From the NCBI GenBank assembly GCA_965242575.1, contig OZ251461.1, forward strand, positions 2,356,001-2,420,000: a DNA stretch of 64,000 nt. The letters run 5' to 3'. Every line of letters starts with the position of its first letter. The first letter of the stretch is position 1. The translations under genes and the position numbers were made by a program. Positions 33,858 to 42,633 of the stretch are shown here, piece after piece. The notes under the pieces were generated by a model. It made no database searches. It was not told the origin of the DNA and saw nothing but the letters and a program-made list of their open reading frames with translations. Source of the stretch: JANQOH01 sp965242575 (GTDB lineage Bacteria; Pseudomonadota; Alphaproteobacteria; UBA7887).

Positions 33858-35210
33858 CTACCCGCCGCCGCGCAGCGCCGCGAGGCGGTCGGCGAGGACG
33901 CGGCGCTCGTCGCTGTCCGGCGGCAGCAATTCGACCAGGCGGCCCCAGAATTCGCCGGCCTCGTCCCCCCGCCCGGCCTCCGCCGCCGCGAGGCCGAGAA
34001 ACCACAACGCCTCGGGCGCGTCGGGCGCAAGCGCGAGGACGCGGCGGTAGAGCGCCAGCGCGGCCTCGGGCGCCGGCGCGTCTTCCGGCGCGAGGGCGAG
34101 TTCGGCGCCGGCCAGCGCGAGGAGCGCCTCGGCGTCGTCCGGCGCGAGTTCGACGGCGCGCCGCCAGGCGTCGCGGGCCGCCGGCAGGTCGCCGAGCGCG
34201 CGCTTCGCGCGGCCGAGCCGCCGCCACCCCGCGGCGTCGCCGGGCTCGTCGCGCAGGCGCGCCTCCAGTCGCGCGACCATCCCGTCGATGGCGGCGGCCC
34301 GCTCGTCCGGCGGGAGGGCGGCGATCTCCTCCGCCGCCGTCGCCGCGGCGATGGCGGGCGGGTCGACTCCGAGCGCGCCGGCCAGCTCCCGCAGCCGGAG
34401 CCGGAGGTCGGGCAGCCACGGCGCGTCCGGCGCCGCGTCCTCGGCGAGCGCGGTCCAGGCGGCGAAGGCGGCGCGCGAGTCGCCGGCCTGCGCCGCCGCC
34501 AGCGCGCGGTAATAGCGGGCGGCGGGATGCGCGGGGTCGATGGCGAGGGCGGCGGCGAAACGCCGCGCGGCGTCCGGCGCGACGGTCCCGCCGGCGGCGT
34601 GGACCAGCGCCTCGCCCCATGACGCGGCGAGGTCGGCGTCGTCCGGCGCCAGCGCGGCGGCGCGGGACAGCGCCTCCGCCGCCGCATCGTAGCGCCCGGT
34701 GGCCATGTAGGAGCGGCCGAGGAGGACCCAGCCGTCCAGGTCGCCGGGCGACTGGCGCAGCCGTTCGGCGAGATCGGCGATGGCCCGCGCGACGTCCGCC
34801 GGCGCGACGTCCGCCGGCGCGTCTGGCGGCTGGCGCGCGGCGAGGGGCGAGTCCGGCGCGCCGGGGGAGCCGAGCGCGGCGTATATGGACAGCGCCGCCA
34901 GCGGAACGCCGATGGCGGCGAGCAGCGCCGCGCCGGTCCGGCCGCCGCCGCGGTCGCCGGCGGAATCGGCGGCGTCCGCGCCCGCCGCGAGGATGCGGCG
35001 TTCGATCTCGATCCGGGCGGCGCGCGCCTCTTCGGCGTCGATGAGGCCGCGCGCCGCGTCGGCCTCGAGTTCGCCGAGCTGGCGGCGGAACACGGCGATG
35101 TCGTAAGCGCCGCGCGCGGCGGGCGCGGCGCGGCCGCCGCGCCACGCCGCCCGGGCGAGCGCGGCGCCCGCCAGCGCCGCCAGCGCGGCGAAGACCGCCC
35201 AGGCGGTCAT
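33858..35210 (-). CDS. ccmI: Cytochrome c biogenesis protein CcmI
   Basis: A 450-residue TPR protein that hands apocytochrome c to the CcmF/H ligation complex. Two membrane segments frame the N-terminal part (TAWAVFAALAALAGAALARA and GAALLAAIGVPLAALSIYAA). Between them is the CcmI hallmark AYDIAVFRRQLGELEADAARG. The periplasmic remainder has TPR-like helices, as in GWVLLGRSYMATGRYDAAAE and AWRRLGRAKRALGDLPAARD. A 15-base tandem repeat encodes APADVAPADVA. The ATG overlaps the ccmH stop (ATGA). It is the last gene in the operon; the DUF899 gene follows 29 bases later. Confidence 0.9.
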   Translation of the reverse strand: MTAWAVFAALAALAGAALARAAWRGGRAAPAARGAYDIAVFRRQLGELEADAARGLIDAEEARAARIEIERRILAAGADAADSAGDRGGGRTGAALLAAIGVPLAALSIYAALGSPGAPDSPLAARQPPDAPADVAPADVARAIADLAERLRQSPGDLDGWVLLGRSYMATGRYDAAAEALSRAAALAPDDADLAASWGEALVHAAGGTVAPDAARRFAAALAIDPAHPAARYYRALAAAQAGDSRAAFAAWTALAEDAAPDAPWLPDLRLRLRELAGALGVDPPAIAAATAAEEIAALPPDERAAAIDGMVARLEARLRDEPGDAAGWRRLGRAKRALGDLPAARDAWRRAVELAPDDAEALLALAGAELALAPEDAPAPEAALALYRRVLALAPDAPEALWFLGLAAAEAGRGDEAGEFWGRLVELLPPDSDERRVLADRLAALRGGG

Positions 35211-35680
35211 GCGCCGCGGTCGTCGTCGAGCAGGGCGCGGAGCCGCGCGCGTTCGCCGGCGTCCAGCGGCGCCGGCGGCGCCGCCCGCGTGCGGCGCCGC
35301 GAGAGGAGCAGGACGGCGAGCGCGGCGGCGACGGCGAGCGGCGGGCCGAGCCACAGCGCCCAGGCGCGCGGCGCGAAGGGCGGGCGCAGCAGGACGAAAT
35401 CGCCGTAGCGGGCGGCGACGAACGCCTTGACCTCGCCGTCCGCGGCGCCGGCGGCGACGCGCTCGCGCACCAGCGCGCGCAGGTCGCGGGCGAGCGGCGC
35501 GTCGGATTCGAGGATCGACTGGTTCTGGCACACGAGGCAGCGCAGCTCGCCGGCCAGCGCGCGCGCGCGCGCCTCCAGCGCCGGGTCGGCGAGCGGCGCG
35601 TCGTTCTCGAACCCGGCGGCCGGGGCGGCGAGAAGGACGGCGGCGGCCAGCGCACGCGCGGCGGCCGCGAGGCGCGTCAT
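35207..35680 (-). CDS. ccmH: Cytochrome c biogenesis protein CcmH
   Basis: A 157-residue membrane-anchored periplasmic thiol oxidoreductase that keeps the apocytochrome CxxCH motif reduced. After a signal peptide (AARALAAAVLLAAPAAGF) comes the diagnostic LRCLVCQNQSILESDAPLAR with the catalytic CVC pair written LRCLVC. FVAARYGDFVLLRPPF follows, then a membrane segment (LWLGPPLAVAAALAVLLLS). Its ATG overlaps the ccmG stop, and its stop overlaps the ccmI start. Confidence 0.94.
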   Translation of the reverse strand: MTRLAAAARALAAAVLLAAPAAGFENDAPLADPALEARARALAGELRCLVCQNQSILESDAPLARDLRALVRERVAAGAADGEVKAFVAARYGDFVLLRPPFAPRAWALWLGPPLAVAAALAVLLLSRRRTRAAPPAPLDAGERARLRALLDDDRGA

Positions 35681-36234
35681 CGCCCCTCCGGCGCCAGGAG
35701 CGCCGCGACCAGCGGGCGGACGCGGGACTCCATGTGATCGGCGAGGAGCGGGCCGACATGCCGGTAGCGAACCACGCCGTCGGGGCCGATGAAGAAGGTC
35801 TCCGGGACGCCGTAAACGCCGAGTTCGACGCCGGCGCGGCCGTCGCGGTCGGCGCCGATGCGGGCGTAGGGGTCGCCCAGTTCGTCGAGGAAGCGGCGCG
35901 CGTCGGCCGGGTCGTCCTTGTAGGCGACGCCGTAGAGCGCAACGCCCTCGGTGGCGCCGAGCTCGGCGATGAACGGGTGTTCGGCGCGGCAGGGAACGCA
36001 CCACGAGGCGAAGACGTTGACCACGCTCACCTCCCCCGCGCGCAGGTCGGCGGTGGACAGGCCCTGCGTCCGGTCGTCGAGGGCGGCGAGGGCGAATTGC
36101 GGCGCCTGGCGGCCGATCAGCGCGCTGGGGATTTCGGCGGGGTCGTTGCCGAGACCGAAGGCGAGCAGCGCGGCGACCGCGGCGAACGCCGCCGCCGGGA
36201 GGGCGAAGGCCAGCGCCTTCGCGCGCGGCCTCAC
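35677..36234 (-). CDS. ccmG: Thiol:disulfide interchange protein CcmG (DsbE)
   Basis: A 185-residue membrane-tethered thioredoxin that supplies reductant for cytochrome c maturation. The N-terminal anchor is ALAFALPAAAFAAVAALLAF. The active site is VVNVFASWCVPCRAEHPFI, followed by the CcmG-specific VALYGVAYKDDPADARRFL and the cis-proline YGVPETFFIGPDGVVRYRHV. The start is a GTG overlapping the ccmF stop (GTGA). Confidence 0.94.
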   Translation of the reverse strand: MRPRAKALAFALPAAAFAAVAALLAFGLGNDPAEIPSALIGRQAPQFALAALDDRTQGLSTADLRAGEVSVVNVFASWCVPCRAEHPFIAELGATEGVALYGVAYKDDPADARRFLDELGDPYARIGADRDGRAGVELGVYGVPETFFIGPDGVVRYRHVGPLLADHMESRVRPLVAALLAPEGR

Positions 36235-38207
36235 GCGGGGGCCTCGACGAGGCGCCGCGCGCGGCGCGGCGCGCCGATGCGGTGGCGGCGGTCCGACAGC
36301 GACAGCGCGCCGCCGAACGCCATGGCCGCGGCGCCGAGCCAGATCCACGGAACCAGCGGGTTGTAGTAGATTCGCGCGCTCCAGCCCCCGGCGCCGTCGG
36401 GGTCGCCGAGCACGACGTAGAGGTCGGCGAGCCAGGTGGTGTGGATCGCCGCCTCGGTGGTGGGAGTCCCGGCGACGGGATAGACGCGCTTCTCGGGGAA
36501 CAGTTCGGCGACCGCGCGCCCGCCGCGCGTAACCGAGAAGCGGGCGCGCTCGGCGGTGTAGTTCGGCCCGTCGGCGCGGCCGACGCCGCGCAGCGCGAAT
36601 TCGTAGCCGGCGGCGGAGACCGAGTCGCCCGGCCGCATGACCTGGAGGCTCTCGACGCGCCAGGCGCTCGAGGCGGTGATCCCGGCGACGACGACGGCGG
36701 CGCCGAGATGGGCGGCGGTCATGCCGTAGGCGGCGCGCGGCAGGGCGGCGGCGCGGCGCAGGGTGTCGGCGGCGGCGGCGCGGCCGAGCCGGACGCGCCC
36801 GGCCCATTCGGCCAGCGCCGCGCCGGCGAGCCAGACGGCGAGCGCGACGCCGAGCGCGGCCAGCGGCGGCCCGGCGCCGTCGAGGGCGAGGACCGCCAGC
36901 GCCGCCGCGGCCGTCGCCGCGGCGACCCATTTGAGCCGCGCGAGCGCGCCGGCGGCGTCGGCGCGCTTCCACGACAGCAGCGGGCCGACGCCGGCGCACA
37001 GCAGCAACGGAGTCATCAGGGGGACGAAGACGGCGTTGAAATAGGGCGGCCCCACCGACAGTTTGCCGGCGCCGAGGGCGTCCATGAGCAGCGGGTAGAG
37101 GGTGCCGAGGAGGACCGTCGCGGCGGCGGCGGAGAGCAGCAGGTTGTTCGCCACCAGGGCGCCCTCGCGGCTGATCGGCGCGAACTGGCCGCCGGCGCGC
37201 AGGCGCGGCGCGCGGACGGCGTAGAGCGCCAGCGAGCCGCCGACGACCAGCGCCAGGAAGGCGAGGATGAACACGCCGCGCGCCGGGTCCGAGGCGAAGG
37301 CGTGGACCGAGGTGACGACGCCGGAGCGGACGAGGAACGTGCCGAGCAGGCTGAGCGAGAAGGCGACGATGGCGAGCAGGACGGTCCAGGATTTCAGCGC
37401 GTCGCGCTTCTCGCAGACGATGGACGAGTGCAGCAGCGCGGTGGCGGCGAGCCACGGCATGAAGGAGGCGTTCTCGACCGGGTCCCAGAACCACCAGCCG
37501 CCCCAGCCGAGTTCGTAATACGCCCACCAGCTGCCGAGGGCGATGCCGATGGTGAGGAACGACCACGCCGCCAGCGCCCAGGGGCGGACCCAGCGCGCCC
37601 AGGCGGCGTCCACCCGCCCCTCGATGAGGGCGGCGACGGCGAAGGCGAAGGCGACCGACAGCCCGACGTAACCGAGATAGAGGAACGGCGGATGGAATGC
37701 GAGGCCCGGGTCCTGGAGCAGCGGGTTGAGGCCCTCGCCGTCCGCCGGCGGCGGGAACAGGCGCTCGAACGGGTTCGACGTGAACAGGGTGAAACAGAGG
37801 AAGCCGACGGCGATGAGCGCCTGGACCGCCAGCACGCGCGCGCGCAGCGGCGGCGGCAGGGCGCCGCCGAACGCCGCCACCGCCGCCCCGAACAGCGCCA
37901 GGATCAGCGCCCACAGCAGCATCGACCCTTCGTGGTTCCCCCACACGCCGGCGACCCGGTAGAGCGCCGGCTTGGCGGAATGCGAGTTGTCGGCGACGTT
38001 GAGCACCGAGAAGTCGGAGACGACGTAGGCCCAGGTCAGCGCCGCGAAGGCGGCGGCGACGGCGGCGAATTGGACCGCGGCGGCGGGCGCGGCGACGGCC
38101 ATCCAGGCGCGGACGCCGCGCGCCGCGCCGGCCAGCGGCAGGGTTCCCTGGAGCAGCGCCGCGGCGAGCGCCAGCGCCAGCGCGAAATGGCCGAGCTCGA
38201 CGATCAT
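36231..38207 (-). CDS. ccmF: Heme lyase CcmF
   Basis: A 658-residue polytopic membrane protein that ligates heme to apocytochrome c. The WWD heme-handling motif is WGGWWFWDPVENASFMPW, preceded by AGVWGNHEGSMLLWALIL. ALLHSSIVCEKRDALKSWTV and FLVRSGVVTSVHAFASDP are also typical. The C-terminal periplasmic domain carries TEAAIHTTWLADLYVVLGD before the final membrane span. The length is normal. It overlaps ccmE and ccmG by four bases. Confidence 0.97.
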   Translation of the reverse strand: MIVELGHFALALALAAALLQGTLPLAGAARGVRAWMAVAAPAAAVQFAAVAAAFAALTWAYVVSDFSVLNVADNSHSAKPALYRVAGVWGNHEGSMLLWALILALFGAAVAAFGGALPPPLRARVLAVQALIAVGFLCFTLFTSNPFERLFPPPADGEGLNPLLQDPGLAFHPPFLYLGYVGLSVAFAFAVAALIEGRVDAAWARWVRPWALAAWSFLTIGIALGSWWAYYELGWGGWWFWDPVENASFMPWLAATALLHSSIVCEKRDALKSWTVLLAIVAFSLSLLGTFLVRSGVVTSVHAFASDPARGVFILAFLALVVGGSLALYAVRAPRLRAGGQFAPISREGALVANNLLLSAAAATVLLGTLYPLLMDALGAGKLSVGPPYFNAVFVPLMTPLLLCAGVGPLLSWKRADAAGALARLKWVAAATAAAALAVLALDGAGPPLAALGVALAVWLAGAALAEWAGRVRLGRAAAADTLRRAAALPRAAYGMTAAHLGAAVVVAGITASSAWRVESLQVMRPGDSVSAAGYEFALRGVGRADGPNYTAERARFSVTRGGRAVAELFPEKRVYPVAGTPTTEAAIHTTWLADLYVVLGDPDGAGGWSARIYYNPLVPWIWLGAAAMAFGGALSLSDRRHRIGAPRRARRLVEAPA

Positions 38208-38659
38208 TCGCCGGTTTTCTCCCCGTTGTTCTCCCCGCGGCGCGCCTTCTCCAGCGCCTCGGCGGCCTCGGGCGGCATGTAGGTTTCGTCGTGCTTGGCG
38301 AGGACGGAATCGGCGGCGAACACTCCGTCGGCGCCGAGGCGGCCCTCGGCGACGATCCCCTCCCCTTCGCGGAACATGTCGGGGAGGACGCCGGCGTAGC
38401 GGACCGGCAGCGACATGGCGGTGTCGGTGACGCGGAAGCGCACCTCCGGGCCGTCGGCGGCGCGGGCGACGCTGCCCTCCTCGACGAGGCCGCCGATGCG
38501 GATGCGGCGCTCCGGCCCCGGCGCCAATTCGGCGAGTTCGGAGGGCGCGTAGAAGAACACCAGGCTGTCCTCCAGCGCGGTCAGCACGAGCGCGGCGGCG
38601 GCGGCGAGCATGGCGCCGCCGAGGAGGAGCGCATAGAGCCGCCGGGTCTTGCGCTTCAC
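38204..38659 (-). CDS. ccmE: Heme chaperone CcmE
   Basis: A 151-residue membrane-anchored periplasmic heme chaperone. It has an N-terminal anchor (YALLLGGAMLAAAAALVLTA), the OB-fold opening RRIRIGGLVEEGSVARA, and the covalent heme site VLAKHDETYMPPEAA, where the histidine of HDETY bonds heme. A hydrophilic tail ending in GENNGEKTGE follows. The start GTG overlaps the ccmD stop. Confidence 0.95.
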   Translation of the reverse strand: MKRKTRRLYALLLGGAMLAAAAALVLTALEDSLVFFYAPSELAELAPGPERRIRIGGLVEEGSVARAADGPEVRFRVTDTAMSLPVRYAGVLPDMFREGEGIVAEGRLGADGVFAADSVLAKHDETYMPPEAAEALEKARRGENNGEKTGE

Positions 38660-38829
38660 GCCGCCCGGCCCGCGCGGGAGAGCCGCGCCCTGAGCGCGTC
38701 CAGCTCGCGGCGCCGGGCGCGGGCGGACAGCGCGGCGTGGACGCCGACGGCGGCGAGGACCGCCAGCGCGACGGCGTAGGCCGACCACACCCAGACGGCG
38801 TAGCCGCCCATCGCCAGAAAGGCGCTCAC
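38656..38829 (-). CDS. ccmD: Heme exporter protein CcmD
   Basis: A 57-residue single-span membrane protein: MGGYAVWVWSAYAVALAVLA followed by a basic tail (ARARRRELDALRARLSRAGR). It stabilises the CcmC-CcmE complex. It starts with a GTG overlapping the ccmC stop and ends overlapping the ccmE GTG. It is too short for many gene callers. Confidence 0.9.
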   Translation of the reverse strand: MSAFLAMGGYAVWVWSAYAVALAVLAAVGVHAALSARARRRELDALRARLSRAGRAA

Positions 38830-39566
38830 GCCGGCGCCTCCCCGGCCTGGGCGCGGCGCAGGGCGCGCAGTTTGGCGGCGTCGAGCCCGGCCCGCATGCG
38901 CAGCAGGAGGACGGCGGCGAACCAGGCCTTGAAGGCGGCGAGCATGACGAAGAGCGGCCACAGCATTTCCGCCGAGATGCTCGGCCCGCCGGCGCGGAGG
39001 ATGCTGGCCGGCTGGTGCAGCGTGTTCCACCAATCGACGGAGAAGTGGACGATGGGCACGTTGACGACGCCGACGAGGGCGAGGATCGCGGCGGCGCGGG
39101 CGCCGCGGACCGGGTCGTCGAAGGCGTCGAACAGCGCCATGTGGCCGATATAGAGGAACAGCAGGACGAGCACCGAGGTCAAGCGCGCGTCCCACACCCA
39201 CCAGGCGCTCCATATGGGCTGCCCCCACAGCGCGCCGGTGGCGAGGGCGATGGCGGTGAAGGCGGCGCCGACGGGCGATGCGGCGCGGGCGGCGACGTCG
39301 GCGAGCGGGTGGCGCCAGACCAGCGCCGCGGCGCTGGACGCCGCCACCGCGACGTAGACGAACAGCGCCATCCACGCCGCCGGGACGTGGACGTACATGA
39401 TGCGCACCGATTCGCCCTGCCGGTAGTCGGGCGGCGACGCGACGAGCGCCAGGTAGAGGCCGGCCGGAAACAGCGCGGCGGCCGCGGCGATCGCCCACGG
39501 CAGGACGGCGCGGGCGATCCGGGAGAACCGGGCGGGGTTGGCGAAGCGGTGCAGCGAGCGGGCCAT
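38826..39566 (-). CDS. ccmC: Heme transporter/handling protein CcmC
   Basis: A 246-residue polytopic membrane protein that loads heme onto CcmE. It has VRIMYVHVPAAWMALFVYVA, then the WWD motif GQPIWSAWWVWDARLTSVLV, and VVNVPIVHFSVDWWNTLHQP with the conserved histidine. It is first in the operon; ccmA and ccmB, which normally precede it, are absent and must lie elsewhere. Upstream on the minus strand TTGAAG and TAGAAC are spaced 17 bases apart and end eight bases before the ATG, a weak candidate promoter for a nearly leaderless transcript. Confidence 0.95.
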   Translation of the reverse strand: MARSLHRFANPARFSRIARAVLPWAIAAAAALFPAGLYLALVASPPDYRQGESVRIMYVHVPAAWMALFVYVAVAASSAAALVWRHPLADVAARAASPVGAAFTAIALATGALWGQPIWSAWWVWDARLTSVLVLLFLYIGHMALFDAFDDPVRGARAAAILALVGVVNVPIVHFSVDWWNTLHQPASILRAGGPSISAEMLWPLFVMLAAFKAWFAAVLLLRMRAGLDAAKLRALRRAQAGEAPA

Positions 39567-39865
39567 CGGGGGGGTTCTACCGAGTCGTTGTTATTGCTTC
39601 AATATAGTTTCGCCGCGGGTCGGCGAGAGGCGTGGGCGGGCGGCGCGGGCGGGTTCCGGGAATTCCGGGATAGCTGCGGCGGCGCGGGGCCGCGCTGCGC
39701 GCGAGGCCGGCGGTCCCGGGGCGCGAACGATATCCGGCAAGCGGCGCATGTCCCGATTAAACCGTTTGCCGGGCGGCGCCGGAAGAGGACCATGGTCCGC
39801 CCCCGGAGGCGACCGCTTTCGGGATTCGCCCCCCGACGGCGCGGCGGCGCCCCTGCCCTCTCCGG

Positions 39866-40261
39866 TCAGCCGTCCGCGCCGTCTTCGGCTGCGGGCGCTT
39901 GCGCCAAGCGTTCGGGGAACGGGCGGCCGAGCGCGCCGGCGACCGTGCCCTCGATGCGCGCGACGCGCTCATTGGTCGTCGCCAGATCGCCGCGCAGGAC
40001 GCCCTGCCCGTCCTCCAGCCGCGTCAGCCGGGCGCCATGCTCGGACAGCACCGCCTGGACGGCCTCGAGAACGGCCTCGATACGAGCCAACCGCTCTCCG
40101 TGCTCGGATTGCGCGTCGCGGACTTCGGCAATGTCGGCGCGCAATCCGGTTTCGACGTTGGCGATGTCGTCGCGAAGCCACATGAACATGCCGATGTTCA
40201 AGGTCGCTATGGAGACGAACAGGCTTACGAACAGGCCCACGAAAGGGTTGATCTTCGGCAT
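39866..40261 (-). CDS. Small membrane-anchored coiled-coil protein
   Basis: A 131-residue protein with one N-terminal membrane segment (FVGLFVSLFVSIATLNIGMF) and a heptad-patterned remainder: LRDDIANVETGLRADIAEVR, ERLARIEAVLEAVQAVLSEH and ERVARIEGTVAGALG. Proteins of this plan are common in marine and soil Alphaproteobacteria and often encoded singly; no role is known. The start is the ATG of MPKINPFVGL; the longer open frame upstream overlaps a duplicated copy of its own 3' end. The 299 bases between it and ccmC hold nothing else I can support. Confidence 0.65.
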   Translation of the reverse strand: MPKINPFVGLFVSLFVSIATLNIGMFMWLRDDIANVETGLRADIAEVRDAQSEHGERLARIEAVLEAVQAVLSEHGARLTRLEDGQGVLRGDLATTNERVARIEGTVAGALGRPFPERLAQAPAAEDGADG

Positions 40262-40359
40262 GGCGAGGCTCCCGCCGACGGCGCGCGGCGCAAGCGCAAT
40301 ATGGCGCGCTTCGCCGCCGGGCGCAACCGCGCTCCGCTTTCGCCTAGCCGTGGTTCGGG

Positions 40360-40456
40360 TCAGCCGTCCGCGCCGTGCCCGGCGGCGGGCGCTTGCGCCA
40401 AGCGTTCGGGGAGCGGGCGTCCGAGCGCGCCGGCGACCGCGCCCTCGATGCGCGCG
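40360..40456 (-). pseudogene. Duplicated 3' end of the coiled-coil gene
   Basis: A 97-base copy of positions 39866-39962, including the stop codon, with a handful of substitutions. It encodes ARIEGAVAGALGRPLPERLA then QAPAAGHGADG, against RIEGTVAGALGRPFPERLAQ in the complete gene. It is the remnant of a tandem paralogue whose 5' part is gone. Confidence 0.75.
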
Positions 40457-40551
40457 CCGGGTCGCAAGGGCGGCCGCGGCGCGGTGGAAGGCGCGCGGCG
40501 GGGCGGGTATGATGGCCATCCCGGGGACGGGGCGAACGAGGGGAGAGGCGC

Positions 40552-41760
40552 GTGAAAATCACCGCTATCGAAGACCTGCATTGCGACGCCGGATGGCGGG
40601 TGTTCTCCTTCCTCAAGGTGAGCACCGACGAAGGAATCGTCGGCTATTCGGAGTTCAACGAAAGCTACGGCAGCCGCGGCCTGACGGCGGTCGTCCGGGG
40701 GCTGGCGGAGGGGTTGGTGGGCGCCGACCCCAGGCCGGTGGAGGCGATCTCGGCGCGCCTCTACGCGCGCGCCCGCCAGGCGCCCGGCGGCATGGCGCAG
40801 CAGGCCATCGCGGCGATCCAGAACGCGCTGCTCGACGTGAAGGCGAAGGCGCTCGGAATCCCCGTATATGCGCTGTTCGGCGGGCCGACGCGCGACCGCG
40901 TGCGGCTCTACTGGTCGCATTGCGGGACCTATCGCCTGCACCGCGCCGAGGCGATGGGGGTCCCTCCCCTTACCGGCCCGGACGATCTCGTCGCCCTCGG
41001 GCGCGAGGTGCGCGAACGCGGGTTCGGCGCGCTCAAGACCAACATCTTCCTGTTCGACGGCGAAACGCCGGCGCTGCACATGCCGGGGTTCCAGGACGGG
41101 ATCGACCTGAACCCGTCGCGCCGCGTCATCGGCGCGCTGCGCGAACAGCTGACGGCGCTGCGCGAGGGCGCGGGGCCGGACATGGACATCCTCCTCGACC
41201 TGAATTTCAACTTCAAGACCGAGGGCTACCTGGCGGTGACGCGCGCCCTCGACGACCTGGGCCTGATGTGGTTCGAGATCGACAGTTACGACCCGCTGGC
41301 GCTGCGCAAGATCCGCGACGCGCTGCGCACCCCCGTCGCGAGTTGCGAATCGCTGTTCACGCGGCGGCAGTTCCGCCCCTTCCTCGAGAACCACGCGATG
41401 GACGTGGCCATCGTCGACGTCCCCTGGAACGGCCTCGCCGAGAGCGTGAAGATCGGCCACATGGCCGAGCCCTACGAGATCAACGTGGCGCCGCACAACT
41501 TCTACGGCCACCTGTCCACCCTGATGAGCGCGCATTTCTGCGCCGCGCTGCCGAACGTGCGCATCATGGAGATCGACGTCGACGACGTGCCGTGGAAGGA
41601 CGACCTGGTGACGGCGCCGCCGGTCGTCGAGGACGGGCATCTGGTCATCCCAGACGGGCCGGGCTGGGGGGCGGACGTGAACGAAGAGGCGGTCCGCGCC
41701 CATCCGCCGGTCAATTGGCGGGGCCTGGACCCGGACACGAGGCACGGAGGCCGCAGATGA
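40552..41760 (+). CDS. Enolase-superfamily (mandelate racemase/muconate lactonizing) enzyme
   Basis: A 402-residue enolase-superfamily enzyme. The N-terminal cap has AGWRVFSFLKVSTDEGIVGY and QQAIAAIQNALLDVKAKALG. The barrel has GFGALKTNIFLFDG (lysine), ILLDLNFNFKTEGYL, GLMWFEIDSYDPLALRKI and VASCESLFTRRQFRPFL (acidic metal ligands), and INVAPHNFYGHL with a histidine. It is closest in style to dehydratases for sugar acids, but the exact substrate is open. The GTG follows GAGGGGAGAGG. A TATGAT box at 40508-40513 is a possible -10. The stop overlaps the start of the next gene (ATGA), so the two are cotranscribed and coupled. Confidence 0.85.
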   Translation: MKITAIEDLHCDAGWRVFSFLKVSTDEGIVGYSEFNESYGSRGLTAVVRGLAEGLVGADPRPVEAISARLYARARQAPGGMAQQAIAAIQNALLDVKAKALGIPVYALFGGPTRDRVRLYWSHCGTYRLHRAEAMGVPPLTGPDDLVALGREVRERGFGALKTNIFLFDGETPALHMPGFQDGIDLNPSRRVIGALREQLTALREGAGPDMDILLDLNFNFKTEGYLAVTRALDDLGLMWFEIDSYDPLALRKIRDALRTPVASCESLFTRRQFRPFLENHAMDVAIVDVPWNGLAESVKIGHMAEPYEINVAPHNFYGHLSTLMSAHFCAALPNVRIMEIDVDDVPWKDDLVTAPPVVEDGHLVIPDGPGWGADVNEEAVRAHPPVNWRGLDPDTRHGGRR

Positions 41761-42617
41761 CCTTTCGCCGGGCCGCCGCCGCCCTCGCCTTCGCCTGCGC
41801 AGCGGCGCCGGCCGCGCCGGGCGGCGCGCAGGACGAGCCGGTGCGCGCGATTACCCACATCGCCGGAGACGTGTACCGGTTCCAGAACGACTTCCATTAC
41901 TCGGTGTTCATGACGACGCCGGAGGGAGTCGTCGCCACCGACCCGATCAACGCCGGCGCGGCGGAGTGGCTGGAGCGGGAGATCCGCGACCGGTTCGGCC
42001 TCGAGGTCCGCTACCTGGTCTATAGCCACGACCACGCCGACCACATCGCCGGCGGCGAGGTGTTCGCCGACACCGCGACGGTGGTCGCGCACGAGCGCGC
42101 GAAGCGCCACATCGTCGACGAGAAGCGGCCGACGGCCGTCCCCGACATCACGTTCCGCGACCGGATGACGCTGGCGCTCGGCGGCAAGGCGGTGGAGCTC
42201 ATCTATCTGGGGCGCAACCACGGCGACAGCCTGATCGTCATGCGCTTCCCCGAGGAACGGATATTGTTCGCCGTCGACCTGGTCGCGGTGAACCGGTTGC
42301 CGTTCCGATACATGCGCAACAACTTCATCGAGGACTGGATCGAATCGCTGAAGGCGATGGAGCGGCTCGATTTCGACGTGCTGGCCCCGGGGCACGGGGA
42401 GGTCGGGACGCGCGCCGACATCGCGCCGCACCGAGTCTATCTCGAACGCCTGTCGGAGCGGGTGCTGGCGGGGATGCGCGCCGGCAAGTCGGCCGACGAG
42501 ATTTCCGCCGAGACGACGATGGACGAATACGCCGGATGGAGCGGCTACGACCGCTGGCGCGCGCTCAACGTGGAGGGGATGCGCCGCTGGCTCGCCCGCG
42601 CCCGCCGGGGCAACTGA
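41757..42617 (+). CDS. Exported metallo-beta-lactamase-fold hydrolase
   Basis: A 286-residue MBL-fold protein with a signal peptide (TFRRAAAALAFACAAAPAAP). The zinc site motif is VYSHDHADHIAGG (HxHxDH). Later ligands are in GRNHGDSLIVMRFP (His) and AVDLVAVNRLPFRYM (Asp), and the last histidine in VLAPGHGEVGTRADI. It is probably periplasmic and resembles the SoxH/quinoprotein-relay branch of the superfamily. Coupled by ATGA overlap to the enolase-superfamily gene, it may hydrolyse a lactone or ester in the same pathway, though that is only suggested by position. Confidence 0.85.
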   Translation: MTFRRAAAALAFACAAAPAAPGGAQDEPVRAITHIAGDVYRFQNDFHYSVFMTTPEGVVATDPINAGAAEWLEREIRDRFGLEVRYLVYSHDHADHIAGGEVFADTATVVAHERAKRHIVDEKRPTAVPDITFRDRMTLALGGKAVELIYLGRNHGDSLIVMRFPEERILFAVDLVAVNRLPFRYMRNNFIEDWIESLKAMERLDFDVLAPGHGEVGTRADIAPHRVYLERLSERVLAGMRAGKSADEISAETTMDEYAGWSGYDRWRALNVEGMRRWLARARRGN

Positions 42618-42633
42618 CGGCGGCGGCGGCGCC

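Noticed and set aside
39015..42617. A plus-strand open frame of 1200 codons ending in the MBL gene
   Set aside because: Only its last 286 codons (from 41757) match a family; the rest is antisense to ccmC or out of frame with the enolase-superfamily gene.
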